Source: Rhodobiaceae bacterium | Lineage (GTDB): Bacteria; Pseudomonadota; Alphaproteobacteria; Rhizobiales; Tepidamorphaceae | Direction of reading: 5' to 3' | Length of the DNA: 64,000 bases | NCBI GenBank assembly: GCA_020637855.1 | Contig: JACKJR010000001.1 | Coordinates: 682,001 to 746,000 of the forward strand | In this document: positions 9,110 through 19,000 of the stretch, in pieces | Layout: every line of letters starts with the position of its first letter | How positions within the stretch are numbered: position 1 is the stretch's first letter | Notes under the pieces: generated by a model | What the model saw: only the letters and a program-made list of their open reading frames with translations | Told to the model about the DNA's origin: nothing | Database searches by the model: none | Translations under genes and position numbers: made by a program

Positions 9110-12100
9110 CTAACGTGCTTGCCTCAAGCTCAGGCTACCAACGGCAACACCAAGAGTGCGCCAATCATCGCTATCTTTGATTTTGGCCGGAATGACAGGA
9201 TTCTCAATCTTCAATTCGAGATCAAGGACGGTCGCGGCTGCATCAATAATCCCGGCCGGAATATCGATCGTGTAAGTGTGATATTTTCCGGGCGAAACAT
9301 CGATCACTCTCTCATATGAAGAACCATGAGAGATTGAAACGGTCGTATTTAACACCGAAGCCATTTCGAGCGTTAGCTCATAGTCGCTGCCAGATTGATC
9401 GCCAAGGGGAAGGTGCAACGTCGCGCGATCCGTCGACCAGCAACGGTTTTTTTCCAGAGAATACCAGCCGTCAGTAAAAATCAGCCTGAGCAGGTCGAGA
9501 TCGGGTCCCGAGGGATCAATTTCTATGCGCCGTTCAGTCAAGCGCGGCGTGGGGGCGATTGATTTCAAAATAGCGGGCGACTTGATCTCAGCGGCTTCAG
9601 AAAGCACAAACTTGTGTGGCAGCAAGCCTATGGGACCCACTTCCTGCAAGACGAGTTCATGGTCCTCTGTTGTGGCGGAATGAATTGGTAGGGGGATGCA
9701 CCGGACAATTTCAGGCGCCCGCAGGAAAGCAATACGGGATATCTCTTCACCATTGAAAAGGACGCGTGCGATACCGGTTCGAAGCGCGCCGCACGCAAGA
9801 TGAAGATATGCGCTCGGGTTTTTCAGTGTCGTGATTTTCAACCGAAGCCGTATTCCTGACGGGCTTCCATCGCCGTTGGTGTAAAGCGGTTCTGCAGCAA
9901 CTGTTGCCAAATGTTCCGTATTAGCGAAATCAAAGATGCAATCGAAATCCCAGGGCTGTACTTCAATGGGTCTTGGGGGGGCAGTGCGCGTAGCAACCAA
10001 ACAGCCCTCTAATGTCTCCCGCCAGTCAATTTTGGTGAATTTCTCAGCTATTTCCAGCTCGCGCTGTTTCCGGTGGCTTGGTGACGACGCGTAGAGCTTG
10101 ATCCGTTTGAGCCATGCCGCCGGATCAAACGGATCTATGAGATCCATGGTCTCAAGAGCGGTCTCGTTTATTGGTGGGCGGTTCGAAGCGAGCGTGATTT
10201 TTCCAAAGCTCAGGCTTTCTCCAATTGCTGGCCCCGAACCATCGTGGAGTGAAGGGAAAACGGTCAGCATGCAACTTTCAAAAAGCCGCTTCAGGTCCTC
10301 GTCGGATACGGTATCTAGTATGACAATGCGAGGGAACATCTCCGGATCGATGTGGTTCTGATCAAGCGACTTCTCACTTAGCTGCTTACCAATAATTACG
10401 AGTGAAGGAGCTTTCGCCCCGAGTTCTGCGACAAGGTCCCCCCAAACTCGAAAAAGAAGATCCCGGCTCATCTCAGGAAGTGTGGAATCTACCGACAGGA
10501 CATAATGGCCGTTCTCAACCAACTCTGAAATTGTGTGATGGTCTGTGGTTTGGGGAGATGCTGTGTACCCGACTTGGTCGCCGAGAAGGCCGTGGCCAAG
10601 CGGTACCACTGAAATTGGCAGATCGAATCTGCCGTGACGGCTAAGGTAAGCGCTTAAATTTTGGTGCGTTGATTCACTTGCAACGCAGAAAGCATTCACA
10701 AATCTACAAAGACGACCCAGATGAAGATCAATTGCCGCGTATTTTTCTTGATCGCGTAAATTAGGCTGATCAATATATGGCAGATCACACATAAATACAG
10801 TAAGGCGCGAAGAAGATGAAATTATTAAATATTCTAGAGAGTTCAAATATTTTCTATTTCTATGCCATGATCTTCCTAGCGTGAGTACCGAAGATCCATA
10901 TGATAACTTTTCAACTAAATTTTGATTTCGTTTGATATCGTGGAGATATTGATTTGTAGGGGAGGAATCAAAATTATTTATAAACTCACGGCTTATTTCA
11001 AAAAATTGATTTTTAGATTGATTCCAGAAAATAAATACGATCCCATCAGCTTCATTAATAATATCTAATAGGCGATCTATTATATATAATTCATTATCAT
11101 AAATTTTTCTTTCATAAAAAAAGTCAGTTATATCAAAGTATACAACATTATTTTTGTTATAAAAATCAAGAGGTAAAAAAATATTCTTCTGAATTTCGCT
11201 ATCTGTTTTCTGCAGTGAGGAATTCAAGAGGGCGTTTCTATAAAGTGTGAGTGTGCATTTGGTGTGGAGATCAATCGAATACTTTTTCGAAACAAATCTT
11301 GTCAGGGTATCGCGCGCACCCGCAGACGGGGGGCTATCGTGGGCCGAAAGAACTTTCTCGCGCAGTGCGGCAAGATTCGACGGGTCAGCATATTGAGCGA
11401 GATCCCCGAAATACTCTTTCTCGCCGGAAAACGAACTGAGTACCATGTTGCACCCAGCAGCGCCTGCTTCAAGTGCAGCCAACGGCGCTCCCTCAGACCA
11501 GCTGGGAAGGCAGAACACGCGGCAGGCTTTCAGCGCAGAGCCTAACATTCCGCTCGCGGAATCAAGATGGCCAGTGGTGATTAGTTCAAGATTCGGAACG
11601 GCGCGAATAAGCTTTACATAGTCTGGGTAAAGCGTTTCATCGCCAACAAGGACGAGCGGAATGCTTGTGCCCGAAAGGGCAGCCGCAAGTAAAAGTTGAT
11701 TTTTGCGTGGCTCAATTCTTCCAACGCACAGGACAAAATCTCGCACATGATAAGAATTTTCGAACATATCTTTGCTGGCATGTCGATATTTTGCACTGTC
11801 AACCGGATTGGGAATGAGTGTTCCAGTGAGTGGGGTAGAAGTTAAGTCAGTTAGAAGAGCACGTTCATATGCACTAAGAAATATGAGATGGTCAGATGCC
11901 ATGATAAGGCGTTTGATACGCTGGCAGTCTGCGACCGAGCTTTCACCATCGGGGTATATTCTTGATTCAAGGATATGTCTGGCGCGCGCAGCCTCTGCTT
12001 CACCGGGCAAGTCACTAAGAAAGTCAATTGCCGCCTGGAAGCGTGATGTGTCGGTGAATGCCTTAATGACACGGGTTGTCCATAAGTGACGGCACCGATC

Positions 12101-12415
12101 ATCGAGATAAATGGGGGAGAGAATGATGGGGTGTCCAAAGGACTTAAGCCCTCGCATCGCCTGCTCAGCGCTATAAAGGGAAGCTACATTGAAGAGGTGA
12201 AACAGGTTGCTGCCTTCGAGTTCAATGTCTCCGAAGTACCCCGCTGCTACGTTCACGCCACGCTTGGCAAGCCCGGCTTCGAGCGCAGGAATACGGGTTG
12301 ATGGCCCGCCTTTCGCTCTCAGCTCGTTTTTATAAGTGACCAGCCGGACGGAAAGGTCCGTATTTTTCATGGCTAGCTTAGCCAAACTAGCCTTTAGAAA
12401 TCGGATCACATTCAC
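9110..12415 (-). CDS. Large multidomain glycosyltransferase (GT4-like x2 plus C-terminal beta domains)
   Basis: This 1101-residue protein contains a GT4-like GT-B module at about 15-400 (VGRIEPRKN, then SWSEGAPLAALEAGAAG), a second GT-like module at about 410-800 (VFPSLHDGSGPAIGESLSFG), and a beta-rich C-terminal part (about 810-1100) with FTDGWYSLEKNRCWS, a signature seen in polysaccharide-associated sandwich domains. Two glycosyltransferase modules suggest transfer of a disaccharide repeat or two distinct linkages. The start is GTG at 12415 or GTG at 12409; the latter has GGAG 5 nt upstream. Codons about 412-548 (11180-10770) are strongly AT-rich while both flanks are not, so the gene looks mosaic. 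Acceptor and donor are unknown. Confidence 0.88.
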   Translation of the reverse strand: MNVIRFLKASLAKLAMKNTDLSVRLVTYKNELRAKGGPSTRIPALEAGLAKRGVNVAAGYFGDIELEGSNLFHLFNVASLYSAEQAMRGLKSFGHPIILSPIYLDDRCRHLWTTRVIKAFTDTSRFQAAIDFLSDLPGEAEAARARHILESRIYPDGESSVADCQRIKRLIMASDHLIFLSAYERALLTDLTSTPLTGTLIPNPVDSAKYRHASKDMFENSYHVRDFVLCVGRIEPRKNQLLLAAALSGTSIPLVLVGDETLYPDYVKLIRAVPNLELITTGHLDSASGMLGSALKACRVFCLPSWSEGAPLAALEAGAAGCNMVLSSFSGEKEYFGDLAQYADPSNLAALREKVLSAHDSPPSAGARDTLTRFVSKKYSIDLHTKCTLTLYRNALLNSSLQKTDSEIQKNIFLPLDFYNKNNVVYFDITDFFYERKIYDNELYIIDRLLDIINEADGIVFIFWNQSKNQFFEISREFINNFDSSPTNQYLHDIKRNQNLVEKLSYGSSVLTLGRSWHRNRKYLNSLEYLIISSSSRLTVFMCDLPYIDQPNLRDQEKYAAIDLHLGRLCRFVNAFCVASESTHQNLSAYLSRHGRFDLPISVVPLGHGLLGDQVGYTASPQTTDHHTISELVENGHYVLSVDSTLPEMSRDLLFRVWGDLVAELGAKAPSLVIIGKQLSEKSLDQNHIDPEMFPRIVILDTVSDEDLKRLFESCMLTVFPSLHDGSGPAIGESLSFGKITLASNRPPINETALETMDLIDPFDPAAWLKRIKLYASSPSHRKQRELEIAEKFTKIDWRETLEGCLVATRTAPPRPIEVQPWDFDCIFDFANTEHLATVAAEPLYTNGDGSPSGIRLRLKITTLKNPSAYLHLACGALRTGIARVLFNGEEISRIAFLRAPEIVRCIPLPIHSATTEDHELVLQEVGPIGLLPHKFVLSEAAEIKSPAILKSIAPTPRLTERRIEIDPSGPDLDLLRLIFTDGWYSLEKNRCWSTDRATLHLPLGDQSGSDYELTLEMASVLNTTVSISHGSSYERVIDVSPGKYHTYTIDIPAGIIDAAATVLDLELKIENPVIPAKIKDSDDWRTLGVAVGSLSLRQAR

Positions 12416-12879
12416 TCCACAAACGCGATGATGCCAAATAAGACCGCGGTCTGCCTATAAAATCAGTGCAGGCAAGGATGCCACTAAGCCCCTACTGAAA
12501 AAAGCTACTGCGATTGTCATATAAAAATCCGGTTCAAAGCGCGCCGGGGATCGTGGAGGCAAGCCATGTGCTGCTTGCAAATGATCGTCTCCCTGATATC
12601 ATTCCAGCTTCATTCTCCATTGTTAACACGCATCCTGAAGCTTTCTCCATGAAGCAACAGCCCACTAAGATGAAGTGGTTCAGCTATATCATATAGACCA
12701 CATCTGCGTTTCCGAAATTTTGGGTAAAAGGAACTTAAAAATTTTGCAATAATCGTTAAGACCGTAAAAAATATTATTTTATGAATACGCTAAAAACATT
12801 TAATATCTGCTGGCGCGTTGATTCTAGAAGAATCGTCAGGTAATCGTGATTTCCGTTCGTCAAATGAAGTTTGATCGCA
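12416..12879. other. 464-nt divergent intergenic region, AT-rich on its right side
   Basis: The region separates the minus-strand double glycosyltransferase gene from a plus-strand capsule gene. From about 12710 it becomes AT-rich. An inverted repeat GATTCT-AGA-AGAATC occupies 12820-12834, 45 nt before the ATG at 12880, and may be an operator or part of the leader. Short open frames in the left half show no recognisable protein. Confidence 0.5.
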
Positions 12880-13974
12880 ATGAATATTCCAACTCTAAAT
12901 AGAACATCTATACGAAAAATAGTGTTTACATCTGATATATTCCGCATTGATGATCGTGTTCCTCAGCATAATCTGAGTCCGCAGAGGATTAATATTGAAT
13001 GGGTCAGTCGTTTATTTTCTCCTATTTTGGAAAATTTATTATCTTTGCCGAGCAAATTATTAACAGGAGAGGAGCCCGGGAATCTTCTTTACCGGATTTC
13101 TGCTTTTAGAAAGCTCGGTGTGGAGCTGAGTTCTGATAGCTGGGCCTCGTATTACGGCGGGTTGGGCAATGAGGAGGTCGAAACAGCTATTGCACAGGAG
13201 CTGTATGACAGCCTTGTCATTGGCTTTGAAATGCCTCCGTACATGATTGATGTGCTAAGCAGGAAAGGCATTCCCTACATCGATCTTGCAAACCACCCTG
13301 TGAGGTTTCTGCCGGATTACATGTTTGGTGTGCGTTCCAATGTAACGGATATCGCGACCCGGTTGAGGGCAACAAGCGTGCCCGAAAAGACCTTCTATGA
13401 TTTTGCACGAATTTCCGCAGCAAGAACGGTTCGGATCATGCGGGGCAAGCGGCCTGACTTCAATTCAGCTCTATTCCTGGGGCAAATCGAAGTTGATTCT
13501 TCGTTGGTACAAGACGGCAGGGTTGTCGGCCAAACCAATCTTCAGGACGCACTGATCGCACTTAGAGGAGTATACAATAAGGTATATTATAAATTTCATC
13601 CGCACCGGGAGGACAAAATTTCTGTAATGGAAACCCTTAAGGGTGTTGGTGGCTGCGAGGTCATTGAGATCAATGTTTATGACGCGCTTGCCTGCGATGA
13701 ATTTGATCTCGTGGCTGCTTTTTCCTCAGGGGCGCTTCATGAGGCTCGCTATTTTGGAAAGAAAACGAAAAGAATATTGACATCTGGGGATTTATTTTAT
13801 TCTGAATCAAAAGAGGAATTGGGTTCTGAAAATTATATTGCGGCGCCAAGAAATATTTTTGATATTGATTATTGGAGATATATATTAGGCGATACGGAAG
13901 AGATAGATATAAGAATTCCAGATTTTACTGAAAATGCGCATCGGTATTCGCTCAACATGAGATGGGGGCGTTAG
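12880..13974 (+). CDS. Capsule biosynthesis protein, GT-B-like, paralogue A
   Basis: A 364-residue protein related to the product of 15693-16868. Both share an xVIGFEMPxY string, a PxIDxxxHPVRF string, a KxHP motif (YYKFHPH here, YIKPHPL there) and a SSxxxxEARYFGK string. The KPHP and S-S-x-x-x-E-A pattern resembles the nucleotide-sugar half of capsule synthesis (KpsC/KpsS-like) and other GT-B enzymes, so a sugar transferase role is inferred. The start is the ATG at 12880; a TTG three codons earlier is weaker. The 3' part (13760-13930) is AT-rich. Four nt separate it from the next gene. Confidence 0.78.
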   Translation: MNIPTLNRTSIRKIVFTSDIFRIDDRVPQHNLSPQRINIEWVSRLFSPILENLLSLPSKLLTGEEPGNLLYRISAFRKLGVELSSDSWASYYGGLGNEEVETAIAQELYDSLVIGFEMPPYMIDVLSRKGIPYIDLANHPVRFLPDYMFGVRSNVTDIATRLRATSVPEKTFYDFARISAARTVRIMRGKRPDFNSALFLGQIEVDSSLVQDGRVVGQTNLQDALIALRGVYNKVYYKFHPHREDKISVMETLKGVGGCEVIEINVYDALACDEFDLVAAFSSGALHEARYFGKKTKRILTSGDLFYSESKEELGSENYIAAPRNIFDIDYWRYILGDTEEIDIRIPDFTENAHRYSLNMRWGR

Positions 13975-13978
13975 TCAG

Positions 13979-15529
13979 ATGCCTTCCGATGGAGCTATTG
14001 TTCTCTATGACGTAACGAGGCTTGTTCATCGTCACCGCGAGAAGACACCCACCGGCATCGATCGTGTTGATCTGCGATATGCGAAACATCTTGTAGATAA
14101 GCATGGTGAGAGATGTATTTTTGTTTTTCAGACCGGTGGCGGTTTGGCCAGGATTAACAAACGTGCTTCTGATGCGTTGCTAAAGTATCTTTGGGCCAGT
14201 TGGGTTGATGGGGTTGCATTCACAACAAAGAAATTCAAGATCAACCCGCCGATACTATCCAATGATAATGAAGTGCCTGCCAAATCCGGCATTTTCGAAC
14301 TAGATAGCCTCGCTAAAAAGAGTTACTTGGACCGTTACGCTTTTTTCCGCAAGAATGATCTAAGGCCGATTTTGCCGAAGGCATTTCATTGGGTATGGCA
14401 TCTGCCAAAACCAATTCGGCATGCGATATTCAGTGCGGCAGCAGTATCTATCCCGACGGTTAAATATTTAAACGATTTGCAAAAAAGATATAAGATAAGT
14501 ACAGAAAATATATCTAGCAAAAATAATAAATATTATGATTCAGAATTATTGGAAATTTTACAAAAATTTAGCAAAACCAATATAATATACGTTAATACGT
14601 CTCATCATGGATTGGGAAATGAAGATTTATTTTTAAATTTATTAATGTCTTGGTCTGTTAAATTCATATTTTACATCCATGATATTATTCCAATTGACTT
14701 TCCGGAGTATGTTCGCCCCGGGTTTGGAGTCGAACATCGAGAGCGTATGCGCGTTATTGCGCAGGTTGAGCCCAAGATTCTTGTGAATTCCAATAATACC
14801 AAGTCGCGTGTTGAATTTCTGTTTGATGATCTAGGGTTTCCGAAACCTGACGTGCGGGTGGCTTATATCGGCCTGGAGGAACGATTCCTGGAGAACAAGG
14901 CAATTGTTTCGGAAGCCAAGCCGGAGCATTTCGTCATGCTGGGCACCATCGAGCCACGCAAGAACCATCTTCTTATTCTGAATGTGTGGCGTGAGCTTGT
15001 TGAGAGTGGCCGGAAAGATGTGCCGAAGCTTTATGTTATCGGCAAACGAGGGTGGGAGAATGAAAACGTTCTCGACATGCTCGAGCGATGCCCTGCCATG
15101 CAATCCCACGTAGTTGAACTAAGCGGGGTGAGCGATCAGACAATCGTCGATTTGCTCCAAAGATCTTATGCGCTTTTGTTCCCGTCCTTCTCGGAAGGCT
15201 GGGGCATGCCGCTTGTTGAAGCGCTTGGAATGGGTATCCCGGCCATATGTTCTGATATCGCTGTTTTTCGCGAAGCTGGCCAAGGACTTCCTGACTATAT
15301 ACATCCTCTCGATGGTCCCGGCTGGCGCGATGCCATTCTGGATTATTCGAAACCCGAGTCGGTTGCGCGGACAAAACAATTACAGCGGCTGGAAAACTTT
15401 CACGCACCGGAGTGGTCCAACCACTTTGCAGCTTTGGATGACATTATTTCTAATAGTGCATTAAATCAGAAGAATTCAGCTCCATTGAGGGTGGGGCAGA
15501 AAATGGTAGGCGACGTGTTTGATAACTGA
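13979..15529 (+). CDS. Glycosyltransferase family 4
   Basis: A 516-residue GT4 enzyme. The N-terminal acceptor half begins with VLYDVTRLVHR and TPTGIDRVDLRY, typical of GT4 proteins that use rhamnose- or mannose-type donors. The donor half has MLGTIEPRKNH and FPSFSEGWGMPLVEALGMG with the conserved Glu of the E-x7-E type motif. A linker at about 157-240 (14450-14700) is AT-rich, unlike the flanks. It lies 4 nt after paralogue A, so it is co-transcribed, and 163 nt before paralogue B. It presumably adds one sugar of the exported polymer in the cytoplasm. Confidence 0.92.
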   Translation: MPSDGAIVLYDVTRLVHRHREKTPTGIDRVDLRYAKHLVDKHGERCIFVFQTGGGLARINKRASDALLKYLWASWVDGVAFTTKKFKINPPILSNDNEVPAKSGIFELDSLAKKSYLDRYAFFRKNDLRPILPKAFHWVWHLPKPIRHAIFSAAAVSIPTVKYLNDLQKRYKISTENISSKNNKYYDSELLEILQKFSKTNIIYVNTSHHGLGNEDLFLNLLMSWSVKFIFYIHDIIPIDFPEYVRPGFGVEHRERMRVIAQVEPKILVNSNNTKSRVEFLFDDLGFPKPDVRVAYIGLEERFLENKAIVSEAKPEHFVMLGTIEPRKNHLLILNVWRELVESGRKDVPKLYVIGKRGWENENVLDMLERCPAMQSHVVELSGVSDQTIVDLLQRSYALLFPSFSEGWGMPLVEALGMGIPAICSDIAVFREAGQGLPDYIHPLDGPGWRDAILDYSKPESVARTKQLQRLENFHAPEWSNHFAALDDIISNSALNQKNSAPLRVGQKMVGDVFDN

Positions 15530-15692
15530 CGTCTGGAGGTTCTCTGTTAGCGCTAAAGAAATACACCCAATTGCCTCCTTTGCTTTCCATCATGAGTGAG
15601 CATGTTATGAGAATGCTGCTCGGGCGGCGTTTGGCTGATCTACAGGCCAGAAATTGAAATCCACCGGCCTACCGGATGCGAGCCAGCACGGA

Positions 15693-16868
15693 ATGAAACC
15701 ATCCATCATCTTCACCGGGGATTTCCTCAGGCCTGAATCCGGCCGGCCGCGCCCGACCCAGCACTACAACATTCAGTGGTGCCGCGATTTGCTGCACCGG
15801 CAGGTCGAATTGGCAACGGGTTGCGAAACCGGCATGGTCTGCTGGAACCAGGGTGGGGTGGTGTCCGGCGGGATCGACCATGCGGCGGTTGAGGCGCTCT
15901 ATAGAGCTGCTGGCTACTCGATTGATATGGACAACTGGGCCGGCTTGCTGGAGGAGGGGAGTTGCCCGCAGCCGTTCGAGGAAGAAATCCTGCGTTATTT
16001 CGATTGCAGGATGGTGATCGGCTTCGAGATGCCACGGTATCTGACGGAGGCATTGCGCAAGGCGGGAACGCCGTTCATCGACATCGTCATCCATCCCGTC
16101 CGCTTCATGGACGACATCTTTTTCGGTATGCGCAGCAGCGCGCCGGACATAAACGCCCGCATCGCCGCCCATGCCATTCCCGAAGAGCAGATCTCGTTGA
16201 TGGCGGGTGTCCAGGCTGCGGCCGCGCGTAGAAACCATCGCTTCAAACCGGACCCCGGCAGTCTGCTGTTCGTGCATCAGATGCGACGCGACCGCTCGCA
16301 AATCCGCAACGGGAAGTTCGTCTCGATTGATGATTTCGGTGAGCAGACCGACGCGCTCGCTGCGCGTTTCCCGAAGATCTACATCAAGCCTCATCCGCTG
16401 GAGAAGGACACCAGCATTGTTGCGCAACTGGCCGCACGGTTTGAAAATGCCGAGGTGACCGGCGAAAACATCTATCGCCTGCTGGCAAGCGAACGCATCG
16501 CGCATGTTGCCTCGATCAGCTCAAGCGTCGGTATCGAGGCGCGTTATTTCGGCAAGCCCAACACCTTCCTGCTCGGGCCGCCGGATGGTTTCGGTGATGA
16601 TGCAATACACGCTTTCACCGGTGTGTTCGATGCATTCCTGACCGCTGATTTCTGGCGCGACATCCTCTCCCCGGTCATGGATACGACCGCGCAGACCGGT
16701 GTTCGCGTGCCATTCAAGCCCAACCGCTTGCGAATTTCGCAGAGGAGTTTCTGGGGCTTCAACGAGATCGACACCGACAGGGTTCTGCACGCGGGCCGGA
16801 TCCGCAATCCGTCACTCCTCAAGCGATTGGGCAATGAGGTTTCAAGGCTTGTAAAGGGGCGCAGGTAA
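15693..16868 (+). CDS. Capsule biosynthesis protein, GT-B-like, paralogue B
   Basis: A 391-residue paralogue of the protein at 12880-13974, with the same VIGFEMPRY, HPVRF, YIKPHP and SSSVGIEARYFGKP motifs in the same order. Unlike paralogue A its GC is that of the host chromosome. The ATG at 15693 fits the start of the alignment; an earlier in-frame TTG (15654) adds 13 residues that the paralogue lacks. It ends convergently 29 nt from the glycosyltransferase gene at 16898-17755. Function is inferred as a sugar transferase of the capsule pathway; the exact activity is unknown. Confidence 0.8.
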   Translation: MKPSIIFTGDFLRPESGRPRPTQHYNIQWCRDLLHRQVELATGCETGMVCWNQGGVVSGGIDHAAVEALYRAAGYSIDMDNWAGLLEEGSCPQPFEEEILRYFDCRMVIGFEMPRYLTEALRKAGTPFIDIVIHPVRFMDDIFFGMRSSAPDINARIAAHAIPEEQISLMAGVQAAAARRNHRFKPDPGSLLFVHQMRRDRSQIRNGKFVSIDDFGEQTDALAARFPKIYIKPHPLEKDTSIVAQLAARFENAEVTGENIYRLLASERIAHVASISSSVGIEARYFGKPNTFLLGPPDGFGDDAIHAFTGVFDAFLTADFWRDILSPVMDTTAQTGVRVPFKPNRLRISQRSFWGFNEIDTDRVLHAGRIRNPSLLKRLGNEVSRLVKGRR

Positions 16869-16897
16869 CACTGACGTGGCAACCTGCGCCTTGAGCG

Positions 16898-17755
16898 TCA
16901 GTTGTGTGTGATGCCCAATGCGTGCACCACATCGTCGAATGCGTCCAGACCGATCGATGAACTCTGGGCGATCATGACGGGCGCGGGATTTGCGCTCCTG
17001 ATTGCTTGCAGAGCCCGCTCCTTCGTTCCGCAGTAGTCGTAAATACGGCTGGCCTCGTGCTTGTGAGGCCCGCGGTACGATTTTGAGAAATATGTCCAGT
17101 ACAGGCTGTATTCGCTCCAGGTCAGGCTGGAGCGGCAGGCCGCGATCATGAGGTGGATTTGCCAGTTGTCGTTTCCCCGGCGGCCGGCAAGGTTTTGCAG
17201 GCGGTCGATCAGGTCTCTAACCACGTCGGTTATCAGGAACTCCGGTGTGACGCCCATGACGTCACCCTTCATGGCCCGGAAATGTCTCAGCACGCGGGCG
17301 GAAGCGCGCCACCAGTTTCGATGCAAGGTTGCAGGCTCCTGATGATAGGGGATCGCATCTTCATGTCGCTCAAGGAACGCGGCGAAGTTTGCCCGCAACA
17401 GGATGTCGGCATCCAGTGTCATATAGTGAGGCGTATTCACCAAGCGGGCAGCCTGCAGCTTTATCAGCTGTTGAATGTAAAGGCCGCTTTTCTGAAATTG
17501 CCCTTCGAGGATCGGGGAACAGATCAGGTCATCATCCGGCCGCAGGGCGAAATCGAAGTAGGAACCGAATTCGGACAGCATGGCCTCAACCACACGCATT
17601 TCCGCTTTCGGGCATATTATGTGAAACGTCCGGATATGTTTGTGGGCTCCGGCACAGACAATCGAGGGAAGCAAGCCGGTCCGGCATCGCCGCAGATCGG
17701 AACCGCGTCCTTCAAATTCGGATTTCAACGGCAGTACGACGTCGAACGGTTCCAT
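16898..17755 (-). CDS. Glycosyltransferase-like protein with DxD motif (DUF6492-like)
   Basis: A 285-residue protein opening with FDVVLPLKS, typical of GT-A folds, with YMTLDADILL (DxD metal/nucleotide site, about 113-122) and WQIHLMIAA further on. It resembles the DUF6492-type glycosyltransferase family found in polysaccharide loci. The start is ATG at 17755; a TTG three codons upstream is the alternative and neither has a strong ribosome-binding site. It lies 42 nt after the export lipoprotein gene and is the last gene of the manC-led minus-strand set. Donor and acceptor are unknown. Confidence 0.78.
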   Translation of the reverse strand: MEPFDVVLPLKSEFEGRGSDLRRCRTGLLPSIVCAGAHKHIRTFHIICPKAEMRVVEAMLSEFGSYFDFALRPDDDLICSPILEGQFQKSGLYIQQLIKLQAARLVNTPHYMTLDADILLRANFAAFLERHEDAIPYHQEPATLHRNWWRASARVLRHFRAMKGDVMGVTPEFLITDVVRDLIDRLQNLAGRRGNDNWQIHLMIAACRSSLTWSEYSLYWTYFSKSYRGPHKHEASRIYDYCGTKERALQAIRSANPAPVMIAQSSSIGLDAFDDVVHALGITHN

Positions 17756-17797
17756 TGGCGTCAACTTGCGCCTGGTGCGCGGCGATGCCGCACGTGA

Positions 17798-19000
17798 TCA
17801 CTTGATCGCGTTGGCTGTTGCAAGAGCCGGCTGGGCGATGGTTGAGAACAGGCGGGTCACCTTGCTCAGGTCGCTGAGTTTGGAGTTCGTGACATACAGA
17901 ACGTCACGATTGCGCATGGGCATGGCGCTGGCAACGAACAGGGCCTGCGGGTCGCGCATGTTGAAACGATAGATGACCGGTATCAGGGCGCCGGTACCAA
18001 GAAGCGGGCTTTGCGGCTTCAGGATCGAAACGACTTGCTCATGCTCGAACCGTAGCAGGAAGACGCCTGAAGGGTCGGCCCGGTTGTCGAGCAGGCCGCC
18101 GGCACGCGCAATGGCCTGCTGTACGGATATGCGGTCTGCCCCGAACGGTATCTCGTCGTTCCGGCCGGTCGCACCAACCGCGAAGAACACCTGCGGCTCA
18201 CGCACGATCGTCAGCGCGTCTCCCGGTCTCATGTAGATGTTTTCAGCCGGATCGTTCACGACCGTGCGCAACGGTACGCTCACCGTACTGCCTCCGCGAG
18301 ACAACCGCACCATGGCTTCGCTGACAGGGATGCGCACACCGCCAGCGGTCGCCAGCACATCGAGCAAACGGTCGCCGCGCGTTGACAGGGGAACGCGTGC
18401 ACCGGAATTGACCTCACCGGCAACGGTCACCGATGCATTGATCTGCTTGGTGATCGATACCAGCACCTGAGGCTGGATCGCACGGTCTTCCAGGCGGCGC
18501 TCGATTGCGCGTTCAACGGCGGGAGGAGTCAGACCGGAAACCTTCACACGTCCAGCATAGGGCACCGTAATGGCGCCATCGCGGCCAACGGGCTGCTCGG
18601 GGATGGTTGCCTTGCCGGACGTGCCGCTTGAAACCTGGGTCAGGTCGGTTGAACCGGAAAATAGGCCCCCGCTTCCGGCTTCCCAGATCGTAACGGCGAT
18701 GGTGTCACCGACGCTGATCGTGGTTTCCCCGGGGCGCCCCTGGCCACCGAAACTCCCGCTAAGGCTATCGTGTGGAGCTGACCGCAAAGCGGACAGCACC
18801 TCGGATCCGTCTACGTCGATCAGTTCAAATCCGCTGGCCGCAGGATTGTCGTTATGGACAATATCAATCGTCGCCGGTCCCTGGGCCGGCAACGCCGCAC
18901 ACCCAGCCAACAGCACAAGCGCCATAAAAGCGGCAGCTTTGGAAAACAAATTCATCATGGCCCAGCGGATACTCCTAACAGCATTCGCGTGTGATTCCAT
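17798..19000 (-). CDS. Outer-membrane polysaccharide export lipoprotein (Wza/CtrA/KpsD-like, OPX family)
   Basis: A 400-residue lipoprotein precursor with a signal peptide ending in lipobox LAGC (Cys at about 34). The mature part holds a Poly_export domain (about 93-185, TISVGDTIAVTIWEA) and two SLBB-like segments (about 190-225 ASVTVAGEV, and 275-310 QVFFAVGATG). Such proteins form the outer-membrane channel that, with KpsE-type adaptors, connects to KpsMT. The ATG at 19000 has AAGGGAA 8 nt upstream; the internal ATG-ATG at 18958 would give a shorter signal peptide. It lies in the manC-Stealth-glycosyltransferase operon, away from the other transport genes. Confidence 0.93.
   Translation of the reverse strand: MESHANAVRSIRWAMMNLFSKAAAFMALVLLAGCAALPAQGPATIDIVHNDNPAASGFELIDVDGSEVLSALRSAPHDSLSGSFGGQGRPGETTISVGDTIAVTIWEAGSGGLFSGSTDLTQVSSGTSGKATIPEQPVGRDGAITVPYAGRVKVSGLTPPAVERAIERRLEDRAIQPQVLVSITKQINASVTVAGEVNSGARVPLSTRGDRLLDVLATAGGVRIPVSEAMVRLSRGGSTVSVPLRTVVNDPAENIYMRPGDALTIVREPQVFFAVGATGRNDEIPFGADRISVQQAIARAGGLLDNRADPSGVFLLRFEHEQVVSILKPQSPLLGTGALIPVIYRFNMRDPQALFVASAMPMRNRDVLYVTNSKLSDLSKVTRLFSTIAQPALATANAIK

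Noticed and set aside
12514..12696. 60-codon open frame in the divergent spacer
   Set aside because: Starts with no ribosome-binding site, has no recognisable sequence, and lies in probable promoter DNA.
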